DNA of 46,467 bases from Bacteroidota bacterium (GCA_030833525.1 JAURGZ010000014.1:1-46467); one strand, 5' to 3'. Numbered from the stretch's first letter, positions 9,005 through 18,383 are shown. Program-made: numbers and translations. Notes: generated by a model from the letters alone, not told the origin.

Positions 9005-10844
9005 CCTCCTGACTTTTCTCGCTGCTAGCGATACGGTTAGTACTGTGCCTGTTTCGGGACCTGGACTTGATCCCGTTCACATTTCTGACACCGTGCGCAT
9101 TACGGCATATAGCCGAAGCAAATTTTTGGAATTAGGCCGCAGCTGCACCATCTTCGATTTGTCGCCTGAACTTGCCAATGGGCTTGATTTGATGTTGAGC
9201 CAAGGGGTGTTTTTGAAGCAATATGGCGTTGGCGGCTCCAGTACCATAGGTAGAAGGGGCGCCGATGCCACTCAGACCCAAGTGGTTTGGAACGGTCTCC
9301 CCGTGAACAATCCCATGTTGGGAATGGCCGATTTTTTCAACCAGCAAGCCGGATCGATGGACCGTGTCGAGCTTGTTGAAGGAGGGGCCTCCACCCTCAT
9401 CGGCAGCGGCAGCGTGGGCGGCACATTGTACCTCAATCAATTTCCTCATTATGGTTCCAAGCCAGTGCTGCAAGCCTTTTCAGAATTCGGTCAATTTGGG
9501 CGTCAAAGTCAGTTGATTAAGTTGCAAAAAGGCACATCGACATGGTACAGTTCTACCACCTTGAATCATCGGTTTACACGCAATGACTTCGCCTTTTTCG
9601 ATCCCGTTTGGGGTGAAAATCGAACCATGGATCAGGCCTCAACCGAGCAATGGGGCTGGAACCAGCATTTGGCTTTTCGGCCTTCGCCCGAAAGCCCATG
9701 GAGCATCAATGCCAAAGCCGAACAGCTTGTTGGGGAACGAGGATTGGGGCAAATGTGGGGCCGCAGCGCTGCCTTGGGGGTGCAGAATGACCAAACCTTT
9801 CGCTGGGTCATAGAATCCCAATACCAAAGCGGGATCGGCGTTTTCTTGCTTCGATCCGGTCAAACCCAGAATCGAATTCAATTCCAAGACGGGGTGGCCA
9901 GCACCAACCACTGGGATAGCAGTCGAAGTGTGGCTCGGCACCTTCAATTGGAGTATCATGTTGCCGTGCGAGACTGGGAGATTTTGGCGGGTCAAGACGC
10001 TTTGGGAATCGATGCTCAAACGCCAACTTACCAGCAAGAGCAGGCATTTTTGGCCTCATTTGTCGCCTTGAATCGCCATTCGGGTCCATGGCATTACTCT
10101 TTGCAATCCCGGGTTGAATGGGTAGAGCGTCTCCCTACTTATTCGCTCTCGATTGAACGCGATGTTGCCTCGGGTCAAATGCGATTCAATGCTCATAGCA
10201 GTTTTCGCCGACCCACCTTCAACGATCGATTTTGGAACGCAGAACCCACGACTGTGTTGACTCCAGAAACGGGTTTGGGCACTGAATGGGGATGGCACAG
10301 TGCCTTGGCCGATCGAAGCATGAAATGGGATTGGGTTGTCTATGCAAGGGAACTCAATGCGCCCATACTGTGGTTGCCGACACAGGCCGGTTTTTGGCAG
10401 GCTCAGAACTTATGGAAGAGTCGTTTTGTCGGGTTGCAAGGCTCCTGGCAATGGCGCTGGAACCATTGGGAGTTCCATCAACGATGGGATGCGGTGCGTT
10501 CATGGCTTTGGGCCAGTGAACAACAAGCAAAGCCTTCGCAGCAAGTTTTCGTTCCCAATTTGAACGGGGTAGCCGCCTTGCATTACTCCGTTCAATCTTG
10601 GCGCTTGGGACTTCGAATCAACCATACGGGCAAGCGATTTGTTCAAACCGATAACGCATCAGCATTGCCGGCCTATCAACTCGTGGAATGCCAAGTTCAA
10701 TATCAACGGGCTTCCGCGCCATGGGCCTTGACCCTGGGCTCTGAAAATCTCACCAATGTTGATTATCAAAACATGCCCGGCAGACCCATGCCTCCTCGAA
10801 CCATTTACTTTTCAATCGTATATCACCCCATATTAACTCCATGA
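8982..10844 (+). CDS. btuB: TonB-dependent receptor, BtuB-like (cobalamin uptake)
   Basis: 620 residues, close to E. coli BtuB in length. After a short signal-like segment (HSLLTFLAAS) comes DTVRITAYSR, which resembles the BtuB TonB box (DTLVVTA). The plug domain follows (LDLMLSQGVFLKQYGVGGSSTIGRRGADATQ, with NQQAGSMDRVELVEGGAST), then a 22-strand-type barrel ending in NLTNVDYQNMPGRPMPPRTIYFSIVYHP. The cobalamin riboswitch directly upstream makes B12 or a corrinoid the likely substrate. The start is uncertain: GTG 8982 is used, and GTG 8991 is possible; no ATG fits. Its stop overlaps the next ATG by 4 bases (ATGA). Periplasmic BtuF and inner-membrane BtuCD are not in the window. Confidence 0.9.
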   Translation: MLNVYLHSLLTFLAASDTVSTVPVSGPGLDPVHISDTVRITAYSRSKFLELGRSCTIFDLSPELANGLDLMLSQGVFLKQYGVGGSSTIGRRGADATQTQVVWNGLPVNNPMLGMADFFNQQAGSMDRVELVEGGASTLIGSGSVGGTLYLNQFPHYGSKPVLQAFSEFGQFGRQSQLIKLQKGTSTWYSSTTLNHRFTRNDFAFFDPVWGENRTMDQASTEQWGWNQHLAFRPSPESPWSINAKAEQLVGERGLGQMWGRSAALGVQNDQTFRWVIESQYQSGIGVFLLRSGQTQNRIQFQDGVASTNHWDSSRSVARHLQLEYHVAVRDWEILAGQDALGIDAQTPTYQQEQAFLASFVALNRHSGPWHYSLQSRVEWVERLPTYSLSIERDVASGQMRFNAHSSFRRPTFNDRFWNAEPTTVLTPETGLGTEWGWHSALADRSMKWDWVVYARELNAPILWLPTQAGFWQAQNLWKSRFVGLQGSWQWRWNHWEFHQRWDAVRSWLWASEQQAKPSQQVFVPNLNGVAALHYSVQSWRLGLRINHTGKRFVQTDNASALPAYQLVECQVQYQRASAPWALTLGSENLTNVDYQNMPGRPMPPRTIYFSIVYHPILTP

Positions 10845-11821
10845 AAAAATACATCTTGGGCCTGTTGGCCCTCACGTTCACCTTTGGTAGCGCTCATGCC
10901 CAAATGGAAGAAGGATTCGAGTCCCTTAACTTGGATTCAGGCACTGTGTTGAATGGTTCAGACGGCAGCTTGAGTTTTGATAATGGTACCCTACACATGC
11001 CCTTGGGTTGGGATACCTCTTGGGGCGGATATTGGGCCTCTGGGTGGGCTCTTTCATCCAAAATCAACGGTCAAGAGGGAGCCAGTGATTTCAACAGCCA
11101 ATTGTACTGCGCCAAACCTGCTTGGGGCGCCGAAGGGGCGGGTCAGGGTAAAACCTTCGCCATTGGTCAAAATGGAGCGTATCTGTTGAATAAGTCGGGC
11201 GGGGGAATGACCATTCTTTCCTTCTACATAGCCAATACGACCTATGCCTTTAACAGCATGAAAAATGGCGACATGTTCGCCAAAAAATTTGGAGGAAACA
11301 GCGGTTCAGATGCCGATAGCTTTGTGTTGGAAATTGAGTCGTTTATGGAGGGGAATTCCATGAGCAAACAAAGGGTTGCCTTAGCCGATTTTCGCTCCTC
11401 CAATTCCAACGAAGACTCCATCATGGGGGGCTGGAATTTGGTCTTTCTCCAAAGTTTCCTTCAAGACTCCATCGTGTTTCGATTGTTTAGCTCAGACAAT
11501 GGAGATTTTGGCATGAATACTCCGGCATTCTTTGCCCTGGATCGCATTCTTGTAGGTCGCACCGAGTCGGTTGAGCAACTACCAACTTTGGCCGATTTAT
11601 CGGCGTTTCCCAATCCCAGTTTCGGCGCTATTGAGCTTCGTTCAAGTTGGCCCATCGACGGGGTGCAAGTTCAAGATGTTCAAGGCAGGGTGATGGCCGC
11701 TGACGTTCAGTCGCTGGGTCTGGGTCGTGCAAAAGTATCGATGCATGCAGCGCCTGGGGTTTATACCCTTCGCGTTCAATCAGGGGCTCAAACCAAATCC
11801 CTTCGATGGATTTGCCAATGA
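10841..11821 (+). CDS. DUF4465 protein with T9SS type A sorting domain, probable surface corrinoid-binding protein
   Basis: 326 residues. Signal peptide MKKYILGLLALTFTFGSAHAQ, then a DUF4465-like beta-sandwich domain (WDTSWGGYWASGWALSSKI, FYIANTTYAFNSMKNG, FVLEIESF, FFALDRILVG, residues about 22-245). The last 75 or so residues are a T9SS type A sorting domain (LSAFPNPSFGAIELRSS, APGVYTLRVQSG, ending SLRWICQ). Gut Bacteroides encode cobalamin-binding surface proteins (BtuH) that I recall belonging to this DUF, as lipoproteins in btuB/btuG loci. Here the same domain sits between btuB and a propeller lipoprotein under a B12 riboswitch, but uses T9SS for surface delivery. It is coupled to both neighbours by ATGA overlaps. 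Confidence 0.85.
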   Translation: MKKYILGLLALTFTFGSAHAQMEEGFESLNLDSGTVLNGSDGSLSFDNGTLHMPLGWDTSWGGYWASGWALSSKINGQEGASDFNSQLYCAKPAWGAEGAGQGKTFAIGQNGAYLLNKSGGGMTILSFYIANTTYAFNSMKNGDMFAKKFGGNSGSDADSFVLEIESFMEGNSMSKQRVALADFRSSNSNEDSIMGGWNLVFLQSFLQDSIVFRLFSSDNGDFGMNTPAFFALDRILVGRTESVEQLPTLADLSAFPNPSFGAIELRSSWPIDGVQVQDVQGRVMAADVQSLGLGRAKVSMHAAPGVYTLRVQSGAQTKSLRWICQ

Positions 11822-12810
11822 GAACCGCAGTTTGGGCGGCATGCCTGCTTTTTTTGAATGCCTGCAAGGAAGATCCCAAGCCCAATCCCGTTTCTACGGC
11901 CTTGCCGGCTGTGGTGGTTTTGTGTGAAGGTACTTTTCAGTGGAGCAATGCCAGTTTGGATTTGTGGTATCCCGATTCGTCTATGGTTGAAACCGAGGCC
12001 TTCGGAAAGGCCAACGGCCGGCCATTGGGCGATGTAGCCCAATCGGGCTTGGTGCTCAATAATCGCTTGTACGCCGTGGTAAACAATTCTGGGTCGATTT
12101 TGAAGATGGATCCGCGGTCGCTCAAACTGCAAGCGCAAAACAGGAGTCTCCGTTCTCCTCGCTATGCGGCTGAGTGGCAAGGGAAGTTGTGGGTCAGTGA
12201 TTTGTACGCCTCTGCCATTTCTGTTCTGGACACCCAAACACTCGAGACCGAAGGTCAGGTTTGGGCCTCAGGGTGGACCGAGCAAATGCAAGCTTGGCAA
12301 GGTCGCTTGGCGGTAGCCGAATATTCGGGTCAAGTGGCGTTTTACGATGCCCAAGGCTTTCGAGTCGATAGTTTGCGCACCCAAAAGGGTTGTTTGGAAG
12401 TGCAGGTCGATGCTCGGCAGAATTTATGGGCTTTGTGCTCCGATATGGACAGCGGGAGTGCGCTTTACACCTGGAGCCCTTCTGGAGATGTGCGCGTCTT
12501 TCGCTGGCCCTCTGCAACCTTGTCTGAACTCGCACCTTATCCATCTGGATTGGCTTTTTTGATGAACAATCGCGTTTGGCGATTGCCATGGGATGCCCAG
12601 TCTGAATCTGATCTTGAGCCTTTGGGACAAGGGTCTTGGACCACGGCTTATGCTTTGCATTGGCTTCCCAAACGCCGGGAATTTTGCTTGACCGATGCCA
12701 AAGATTTTGTTTCCAAAGGACGCTTGTATCGCCTGAGCGAGACCGGTGAAATACTCAATCAGGGTGACGCTTGCTCGGTAGCCCCCGGTTTTGCCATCGA
12801 GCGTCCTTAG
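11818..12810 (+). CDS. Beta-propeller lipoprotein resembling BtuG (DUF5074/YncE-like)
   Basis: 330 residues from ATG 11818, which overlaps the previous stop as ATGA; the tracked start 12 bases upstream would only extend the signal peptide. A lipoprotein signal (MRTAVWAACLLFLNAC, Cys16) is followed by repeated blade motifs: LNNRLYAVVNNSGSILKMDPRSL, WQGKLWVSDLYASAISVLDTQTL, AVAEYSGQVAFYDAQG, RQNLWALCSDMDSGSALYTW. This is the YncE/DUF5074-type seven-bladed propeller. BtuG of Bacteroides, a propeller surface lipoprotein, captures B12 with very high affinity and docks on BtuB. Position in a riboswitch-driven operon with btuB supports the same job here; sequence alone does not prove corrinoid binding. 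Last gene of the operon. Confidence 0.8.
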   Translation: MRTAVWAACLLFLNACKEDPKPNPVSTALPAVVVLCEGTFQWSNASLDLWYPDSSMVETEAFGKANGRPLGDVAQSGLVLNNRLYAVVNNSGSILKMDPRSLKLQAQNRSLRSPRYAAEWQGKLWVSDLYASAISVLDTQTLETEGQVWASGWTEQMQAWQGRLAVAEYSGQVAFYDAQGFRVDSLRTQKGCLEVQVDARQNLWALCSDMDSGSALYTWSPSGDVRVFRWPSATLSELAPYPSGLAFLMNNRVWRLPWDAQSESDLEPLGQGSWTTAYALHWLPKRREFCLTDAKDFVSKGRLYRLSETGEILNQGDACSVAPGFAIERP

Positions 12811-12828
12811 GTCCCACTTGCTTTGCTG

Positions 12829-12836
12829 TATATTTG
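12829..12836 (+). promoter_or_regulatory. -7 element TATATTTG, four bases before lptF-like start
   Basis: TATATTTG-AGGC-ATG: an exact TAnnTTTG match ending four bases before the start codon at 12841. The transcription start would fall on or next to the A of ATG, implying a leaderless mRNA. The -33 half is weak (TTAG at 12807). Confidence 0.55.
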
Positions 12837-12840
12837 AGGC

Positions 12841-14307
12841 ATGTCTTCCCGAAAAATGCGCCCGCGTTTACCAGCGATTGATCGTTTGGTTCTGGGGAAT
12901 TTTTTGGGGCCCTTTGCCGTGACCTTCTTGCTGAGTCTGTTCTTGTTCTTGATGCAATTTCTGTGGAAATACATCGACGAATTGGTGGGTAAGGGCATCG
13001 AAACGGGGGTGATGCTGCAACTGATTTTCTATTCGTTGGCTGATCTGGTGCCCATGGCTCTTCCCTTAACGGTGATGGTAGCTTCCTTGATGACATTCGG
13101 CAATCTCAGCGAGAGCTTTGAATTGGTGGCGCTCAAGGCCAATGGCATTTCGTTGCTGCGCATTCTCAGGCCCGCCTTTGTGGTGATGTTGGCCTTGGTG
13201 GGGTTGAATTTCTTGTTTCTGAACTTCGTCATTCCCCGGGCCAATTTGGAGGCCAAAGCGATGCTCATGGATCTGCGAAAAAAGAAGCCTGCCTTCAACA
13301 TCAGTCCAGGAGAATTTTACCAAGCCATAGAGGGCTATTCCATTCGAGTAGGAGCCAAAGAGGCTGACAATGAAACGGTTCGTGACGTGCTGATTTACGA
13401 ATTCAAAAACGATGAATCCAAACGCTTGAACGTACTGAGGGCCGAATGGGGTCAAATGAAGTTAAGCGAAGACCAATCTGAGCTTTCATTTACCCTTTAC
13501 AATGGGGTTCGCTACGACGAAATGACCAATCAAAAAGAGTATCGGTCTACATTTCCTTTCAATTCCATGCGGTTTGAAAAGCAGCAAATGACCATCGACC
13601 TCTCCAGTTTGGATGTAGAGCTGACCGATCGCAAAGCCATGTCTCGCGATTATCGCTTGCTCAATGTCAAACAGCTGGCAGCCGACCTAGATACCAATCG
13701 CATGCGGCAAGCGGAAATGATGGCCGAGCACGATCAATACATGGCTCGCTACTTGCACATTCCTGGCTTGTATCCGTCGCAGGCATTCGATAGCAGCATG
13801 AGGCGTCAAAGGCCCGTAGTTTCTCCTCTGCGCGACACGCAAATGCTCAACAATTACCCGGTCGAAGAACAAGATGTCATCATGGCGTCGGCCATCACCC
13901 ATGCCCGGGGTATCAAAGGAACCGTAGATGGGCTGCAAACCAACTTGGAGTACAAGCGAGAGACAGCGCGACCATACCAAATCGAATGGCATAAAAAGTT
14001 CTCGCTGTCCTTGATCGTACTTCTGCTCTTTCTCATTGCGGCACCCCTAGGGGCGATCATCAAAAAAGGAGGCATCGGTTTGCCCTTGGTCATTTCGGTG
14101 CTCTTGTTTGTGTTGTTTTACGCTGTGAATTTGACCGGTGAGAAAATGGGCAAAGAAGGGGTTTTGCCGGTTTGGTTGGGCATGTGGTTGAGTTCTTTGT
14201 TTCTGCTGCCCATCGGCTTGTTTATTACCTATAAAGCGAACAAAGACCGTTCTTGGGAGTCCATTCGAATCAAGCTTCCTCGATTGCGGTTGAGATCCAA
14301 ATCATGA
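12841..14307 (+). CDS. LptF/LptG family permease (YjgP/YjgQ)
   Basis: 488 residues. N-terminal segment (AIDRLVLGNFLGPFAVTFLLSLFLFLMQFLW), a second and third membrane helix (LIFYSLADLVPMALPLTVMVASLMTFGNLSES, then the AFVVMLALVGLNFLFLNFVIP segment), a periplasmic beta-jellyroll-like domain starting at KKKPAFNISPGEFYQ, and three C-terminal helices (FSLSLIVLLLFLIAAPLGAIIKKGG onwards). LptF/G are the inner-membrane permeases that, with the ATPase LptB, extract LPS and push it along the Lpt bridge. The protein is longer than the about 360 residues of E. coli homologues owing to an insertion around residues 235-360, common in this phylum as far as I recall. LptB is not present. The next gene overlaps by ATGA. 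Confidence 0.9.
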   Translation: MSSRKMRPRLPAIDRLVLGNFLGPFAVTFLLSLFLFLMQFLWKYIDELVGKGIETGVMLQLIFYSLADLVPMALPLTVMVASLMTFGNLSESFELVALKANGISLLRILRPAFVVMLALVGLNFLFLNFVIPRANLEAKAMLMDLRKKKPAFNISPGEFYQAIEGYSIRVGAKEADNETVRDVLIYEFKNDESKRLNVLRAEWGQMKLSEDQSELSFTLYNGVRYDEMTNQKEYRSTFPFNSMRFEKQQMTIDLSSLDVELTDRKAMSRDYRLLNVKQLAADLDTNRMRQAEMMAEHDQYMARYLHIPGLYPSQAFDSSMRRQRPVVSPLRDTQMLNNYPVEEQDVIMASAITHARGIKGTVDGLQTNLEYKRETARPYQIEWHKKFSLSLIVLLLFLIAAPLGAIIKKGGIGLPLVISVLLFVLFYAVNLTGEKMGKEGVLPVWLGMWLSSLFLLPIGLFITYKANKDRSWESIRIKLPRLRLRSKS

Positions 14308-15488
14308 AGATTCTCGTCATAGGCAATCGCATTCCTTGGCCCATCAAAGATGGGGGTGCCATGGCGAGCTTTCAGCTGCTTAAGGGATATGCTGAGGCGG
14401 GTGTGCAAGTCTGCTTTGTGACCTTGAATACGAAAAAGCACTGGCTGGATGAAACGGCCATGCAAGAAGCCTTTCCCTTTTGTGAAACGCGGGCCATCGC
14501 TCACGATGCGAATCTGCACCCCATGAAGGCATTGCAGAATGTTATTTCCTCGCGCTCGTATTTTTTAGACCGTTATCGCAACGCCCAGGCACTTCGGGTT
14601 CTCGAAGAGCAAGTTATAGGGGTGGATTGGGTGCAAGTAGAGGGCCTGTATTCCATGCCTCTGGCCATGGAGTTGAAGCGTAAGTTCCCAGAGATCAAAT
14701 GCGCATACCGTGCTCACAACGTTGAATATCAAATTTGGGAGCGGCTGCTGCACAGCCATCTGCCGTGGTGGAAAAAGCTGTATCTGCGAATCCAAGTAGC
14801 TCGGCTCAAAAGAGAAGAAGTTCAGGCCTGGAATTGGGCCGATGCCTTGTTGCCCATTTCGCGAGACGATCAGGTTCACATGAGAGAGCATGCACCTCAG
14901 GTAGATTCTTGCTTGTTGCTCCCCGGTGTTCCCGTCCAGGTCCAACGCAGTCTCCCGCTGAAGCTGCATTCGGTCTGCCATTTGGGCAGCATGGAATGGA
15001 TGGCCAATCAGGAAGGGGTGGCTTGGTTTCTGCGCGAAGTATGGCCGCTCGTTTTGAAGGGCAACCAAAAGGCTGAATTTCACTTGGCCGGCAAAGGAAT
15101 GGATCCAAACGATCCTCGCTTTTCGGGGCCAGGGGTGATCAATCATGGTGAAGTTGCCGATTCTTCTGAATTTTTGCAATCCCATGGAATCTTAGTGGTT
15201 CCCTTGCAAGCGGGAAGCGGCATACGCATGAAGACCCTTGAAGCCCTATCGCTCGGGGTTCCCGTGGTGAGCACCCCGGTTGGCGCTCAAGGTCTAGAAA
15301 GCATTTCGGGAGAAGGCTTGGAGATCGCTGAAAGTCCCACTCAAATGGCCTCTCAATTGCTAGAATGGATGTCGAATGCGCCCGTGGCTCAGGCCGCTGC
15401 CGAAAAGGGCGCTGCAGCGGTCCAAGTCAAATACAACTTGGAAACCAATGTTGCCCAAGCGCTGGCCTTTTTAAGGCAGCGAAACTAA
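14304..15488 (+). CDS. Glycosyltransferase family 4
   Basis: 394 residues from ATG 14304, whose ATGA overlaps the permease stop; the tracked start lies inside the permease gene. The N-terminus KILVIGNRIPWPIKDGGAMASFQLLKGYAEAG is the Rossmann-type acceptor half of GT-B enzymes, and the C-terminal half has GSGIRMKTLEALSLGVPVVSTPVGAQGL, the GT4 donor-nucleotide sugar region. No membrane span or signal peptide is evident, so it acts in the cytoplasm. Coupling to an LPS-transport permease hints at a role in lipopolysaccharide or another surface glycan (inference). The last 18 bases overlap the convergent GNAT gene. Confidence 0.88.
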   Translation: MKILVIGNRIPWPIKDGGAMASFQLLKGYAEAGVQVCFVTLNTKKHWLDETAMQEAFPFCETRAIAHDANLHPMKALQNVISSRSYFLDRYRNAQALRVLEEQVIGVDWVQVEGLYSMPLAMELKRKFPEIKCAYRAHNVEYQIWERLLHSHLPWWKKLYLRIQVARLKREEVQAWNWADALLPISRDDQVHMREHAPQVDSCLLLPGVPVQVQRSLPLKLHSVCHLGSMEWMANQEGVAWFLREVWPLVLKGNQKAEFHLAGKGMDPNDPRFSGPGVINHGEVADSSEFLQSHGILVVPLQAGSGIRMKTLEALSLGVPVVSTPVGAQGLESISGEGLEIAESPTQMASQLLEWMSNAPVAQAAAEKGAAAVQVKYNLETNVAQALAFLRQRN

Positions 15489-15905
15489 GTGCATGTTAAA
15501 GTGGGGGATGCCGGCCTCCCAAAATCGCTCTCCTTCAGCTTGGAAACCCATTTGGGCATAGAACCCCAAAGCGTGCTCTTGGGCGTGGAGGTAGATTTTT
15601 CCCGTGTGGGTCTGCTGCCTGAGTTGGTTCAAACAGGCTTCTACCAAGGCTTTCCCAATGCCTTTTCCTCGCATTTTTTCCAACACGGCAAATCGCTCCA
15701 ATTTGGTGCCGTTTTCCGTCTTGCGAATGCGGCATGTGCCCGAAGCGATGCCTTTGAAAGAAGCTATAAAATGCAAGCAGCTGCCTTCGAATTCATCGTA
15801 TTCTTCGGCCGGATCTACCGCTTGTTCTACCACAAATACTTGGCGGCGAATATCGAAAGCGTCTTGGAGCTGTGATTCTGTTTTGATTTCTTGAACTTCA
15901 ATCAT
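15471..15905 (-). CDS. GNAT family N-acetyltransferase
   Basis: 144 residues. The fold is recognisable from the beta-strand/loop SGTCRIRKT followed by the acetyl-CoA-binding signature with [17 protein letters not shown] (consensus R/QxxGxG/A), and the late strand with [29 protein letters not shown]. The latter pattern, with GIPH and M near the C-terminus, is typical of ElaA/YjcF-type proteins of unknown substrate. It is cytoplasmic. Its 3' end overlaps the convergent glycosyltransferase by 18 bases, and it is divergent from the aldolase gene. Confidence 0.88.
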   Translation of the reverse strand: MIEVQEIKTESQLQDAFDIRRQVFVVEQAVDPAEEYDEFEGSCLHFIASFKGIASGTCRIRKTENGTKLERFAVLEKMRGKGIGKALVEACLNQLRQQTHTGKIYLHAQEHALGFYAQMGFQAEGERFWEAGIPHFNMHLVSLP

Positions 15906-15915
15906 GGGATTTGGT

Positions 15916-15923
15916 TAAATTTG
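15916..15923 (+). promoter_or_regulatory. -7 element TAAATTTG upstream of fbaB
   Basis: Exact TAnnTTTG match 33 bases before the chosen ATG at 15957, with TTG at 15891-15893 as a possible -33 half (22-base gap). It lies just downstream of the tracked ORF start 15891, so the track start cannot be used. Confidence 0.55.
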
Positions 15924-15956
15924 CCTCAGTTACATTCAAAAGTACTGGAAAACAAC

Positions 15957-17015
15957 ATGGCTAATTCTCAAATTCAATCTTTGCTCGGCGATCAGGCTGA
16001 GTACTTGTTGTCCCACGAATGCAAAACCATTCCTACGGCCAACATTCACGCTCCAGGCCCTGATTTCGTGGATCGCGTTTTTGCTCAAACCAATCGCAAT
16101 CCTCAGGTGCTTCGCAGCATTCAAACTCTGTACAATCATGGCCGTTTGGCTGGAACAGGGTATTTGAGCATTCTGCCCGTTGACCAAGGAATAGAGCACA
16201 GTGCGGGTTCTTCTTTTGCTCCCAATCCTGCTTATTTCGACCCTGAAAATATCATCAAGTTGGCCATCGAAGGCGGATGCAACGCCGTGGCTTCAACTTA
16301 CGGTGTGCTGGCCATGAATGCCCGCAAATACGCCCACAAGATTCCTTTCATTGTGAAAATCAACCACAATGAATTCTTGTCTTACCCCAATGCTTACGAC
16401 CAAATCATGTTTGGTTCGGTTGAAGATGCTTGGAACATGGGTGCGGTTGCGGTCGGTGCTACCATTTATTTCGGCAGTCCCGAGAGCCGTCGCCAAATCG
16501 TAGAAGTGGCCGAGGCCTTCGAGCGTGCTCACGAGTTGGGAATGGCCACCATTCTGTGGTGCTACACCCGCAACAACGGTTTCAAAGTAGACGGTGTTGA
16601 TTACCACACCGCCGCTGACTTGACCAGCCAAGCGAACCACTTGGGCGTTACCATTCAGGCTGACATCATCAAGCAAAAATTGCCCACCAACAACGGCGGT
16701 TATTTGGCAACTAAACACGGTAAGACCCACAGCAAAGTATACAGCGATTTGAGCAGCGATCACCCCATTGATTTGACCCGTTACCAAGTGGCCAACTGCT
16801 ACATGGGCCGCGCCGGTTTGATCAACTCAGGTGGAGAGAGCAAAGGTCAAGGTGACATCGAAGAAGCCGTAATCACGGCTGTTGTGAACAAAAGAGCGGG
16901 CGGTGCCGGCTTGATTTTGGGTCGCAAAGCCTTCCAAAAGCCCGTAAACGAAGGAGTACAGCTTTTGAATGCCGTACAAGACGTTTACTTGGATAAGGGC
17001 ATAACCCTCGCTTAA
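15957..17015 (+). CDS. fbaB: Class I fructose-bisphosphate aldolase (FbaB/DhnA type)
   Basis: 352 residues from ATG 15957 ([18 protein letters not shown]); the tracked start lies upstream of the promoter element. It shows the DhnA-type TIM-barrel landmarks: [67 protein letters not shown]-type strand [13 protein letters not shown] (Lys239 is my candidate Schiff-base residue) and [14 protein letters not shown]. The enzyme cleaves or forms fructose 1,6-bisphosphate in glycolysis/gluconeogenesis in the cytoplasm. The class I archaeal/bacterial FbaB type is metal independent. It is followed by accD and gcvH on the same strand; whether they form one operon is unclear. Confidence 0.93.
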   Translation: MANSQIQSLLGDQAEYLLSHECKTIPTANIHAPGPDFVDRVFAQTNRNPQVLRSIQTLYNHGRLAGTGYLSILPVDQGIEHSAGSSFAPNPAYFDPENIIKLAIEGGCNAVASTYGVLAMNARKYAHKIPFIVKINHNEFLSYPNAYDQIMFGSVEDAWNMGAVAVGATIYFGSPESRRQIVEVAEAFERAHELGMATILWCYTRNNGFKVDGVDYHTAADLTSQANHLGVTIQADIIKQKLPTNNGGYLATKHGKTHSKVYSDLSSDHPIDLTRYQVANCYMGRAGLINSGGESKGQGDIEEAVITAVVNKRAGGAGLILGRKAFQKPVNEGVQLLNAVQDVYLDKGITLA

Positions 17016-17056
17016 TTCATTTGCCCGTGAATCATTCTGATTTCGACGATTTGCCC

Positions 17057-17917
17057 ATGGAATCTTCTGATTCCACCTGGTACAAGCGCACCCTTTCGGG
17101 AATCTTGACCAAGACCAAAGACAAAAAGCCCACGCCTGATGGCCTTTGGGAGAAGTGCAAGCGTTGCAAAGAAGTTGTTCCGGCCAAGGAATGGTTAGCC
17201 AATCATTGTGTTTGTCCCTCTTGCCAATACCATGAACGCATTGGTTCGGCTGAATACTTTGAGTTGTTGTTTGACGACGGCAAGTTTACCGAGCTGAATG
17301 CCAATTTGAGTTCGGGTGATCCCTTGTCATTCGTGGATTCTGCGCCTTACACCGATCGTGTGGTGGTGGCACAGAAAAAAACAGGCCTCAAAGATGCGGT
17401 TCGCACGGCTTATGGCGTAATCAACGGCCAACCTCTGTGCGTAGCTTGCATGGACTTCGCGTTTATCGGAGGCTCCATGGGTTCGGTAGTGGGGGAGAAG
17501 ATTGCCCGAGCCATCGACCACAGTTTGGCTACCAAAACTCCATTTTTAATGATTTCCAAATCGGGAGGAGCCCGCATGATGGAAGCGGCGTTTTCGCTCA
17601 TGCAAATGGCGAAAACCTCAGCCAAGCTTGCGTTGTTGAGCAAAGCGCATATTCCTTACATCTCCTTGATGACCAATCCTACCACCGGTGGGGTTACCGC
17701 TTCTTTTGCCATGTTGGGTGACTTCAACATCGCCGAACCCGAAGCCTTGATCGGTTTCGCCGGTCCTCGTGTCATCAAAGAGACCATAGGAAAAGACCTC
17801 CCCAAAGGGTTCCAAAGCAGCGAGTTCTTGCTCGAGCACGGCTTTTTGGACTTCATCGTTTCCCGCACTGAATTGAAACAGACTTTAACCCGTTTGTTGT
17901 CCCACATACAAGATTAA
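17057..17917 (+). CDS. accD: Acetyl-CoA carboxylase carboxyltransferase subunit beta
   Basis: 286 residues from ATG 17057. The N-terminal zinc ribbon is intact (KCKRCKEV ... [13 protein letters not shown], two CxxC pairs), after DGLW. The crotonase-type carboxyltransferase core has [53 protein letters not shown] and [14 protein letters not shown], the oxyanion-hole Gly-Gly motifs. With AccA it transfers CO2 from biotin to acetyl-CoA to make malonyl-CoA for fatty acid synthesis. Start choice: [11 protein letters not shown] aligns with the MAWFKR-type N-terminus usual in this phylum; GTG 17027 or TTG 17021 would add about 10-12 residues and TTCATTTG at 17016-17023 could serve as a weak promoter for the GTG. 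gcvH follows after 8 bases. Confidence 0.95.
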   Translation: MESSDSTWYKRTLSGILTKTKDKKPTPDGLWEKCKRCKEVVPAKEWLANHCVCPSCQYHERIGSAEYFELLFDDGKFTELNANLSSGDPLSFVDSAPYTDRVVVAQKKTGLKDAVRTAYGVINGQPLCVACMDFAFIGGSMGSVVGEKIARAIDHSLATKTPFLMISKSGGARMMEAAFSLMQMAKTSAKLALLSKAHIPYISLMTNPTTGGVTASFAMLGDFNIAEPEALIGFAGPRVIKETIGKDLPKGFQSSEFLLEHGFLDFIVSRTELKQTLTRLLSHIQD

Positions 17918-17925
17918 CCTATACC

Positions 17926-18306
17926 ATGAATTTCCCTGATAATCTGAAGTACACCAAAGACCACGAGTGGGTTTTGGTAGAAGGAAACACTGCCACCATT
18001 GGCGTTACTGATTTTGCTCAAAGCGAGTTGGGCGATATCGTTTTTGTAGACATCTCTAGCCAAGGGGAAACCTTGGGTGCTCATGACATTTTCGGAACCG
18101 TAGAAGCCGTTAAAACAGTGAGCGATTTGTACATGCCCATCAGCGGTGAGGTGACCGAAGTCAATGGTGATTTGGACTCTTCTCCTGAGGCCGTCAATGC
18201 TGATCCTTATGGCAGCGGTTGGATGGTGAAAGTGAACATGAGCAATCTCAGTGAATTGGATGGCTTGATGAGCGCTGCCGATTATCGTGCCATGATTGGC
18301 GAATAA
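17926..18306 (+). CDS. gcvH: Glycine cleavage system H protein
   Basis: 126 residues, the normal family length. Hybrid-type lipoyl domain with the sequence [12 protein letters not shown] at the start, [15 protein letters not shown], and the lipoylation site [15 protein letters not shown], with Lys63 as the lipoyl acceptor. The end ([15 protein letters not shown] ... [12 protein letters not shown]) is also typical. H protein shuttles the aminomethyl group between the P, T and L proteins of the glycine cleavage complex. gcvP, gcvT and lipoate attachment genes are not in the window. Confidence 0.97.
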   Translation: MNFPDNLKYTKDHEWVLVEGNTATIGVTDFAQSELGDIVFVDISSQGETLGAHDIFGTVEAVKTVSDLYMPISGEVTEVNGDLDSSPEAVNADPYGSGWMVKVNMSNLSELDGLMSAADYRAMIGE

Positions 18307-18341
18307 GCCCAATTTTTAGGCTGCAATTTTCAGTCTTCGAG

Positions 18342-18371
18342 TTGTACCATCTCCTCGAATACGTATCTTTG
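18342..18371 (+). promoter_or_regulatory. Promoter of tRNA-Cys (TTG-N19-TATCTTTG)
   Basis: TTG at 18342-18344, a 19-base spacer and TATCTTTG at 18364-18371 form a textbook Bacteroidota sigma-ABfr promoter, 13 bases ahead of the tRNA. It calibrates what a functional promoter looks like in this genome. Confidence 0.8.
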
Positions 18372-18383
18372 CAGCCCCTTTAG

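Noticed and set aside
9132-9473. Antisense ORFs over the btuB-like gene
   Set aside because: Shadow frames with no recognisable domains opposite a well-supported receptor gene; the same applies to other shadow ORFs in the track.
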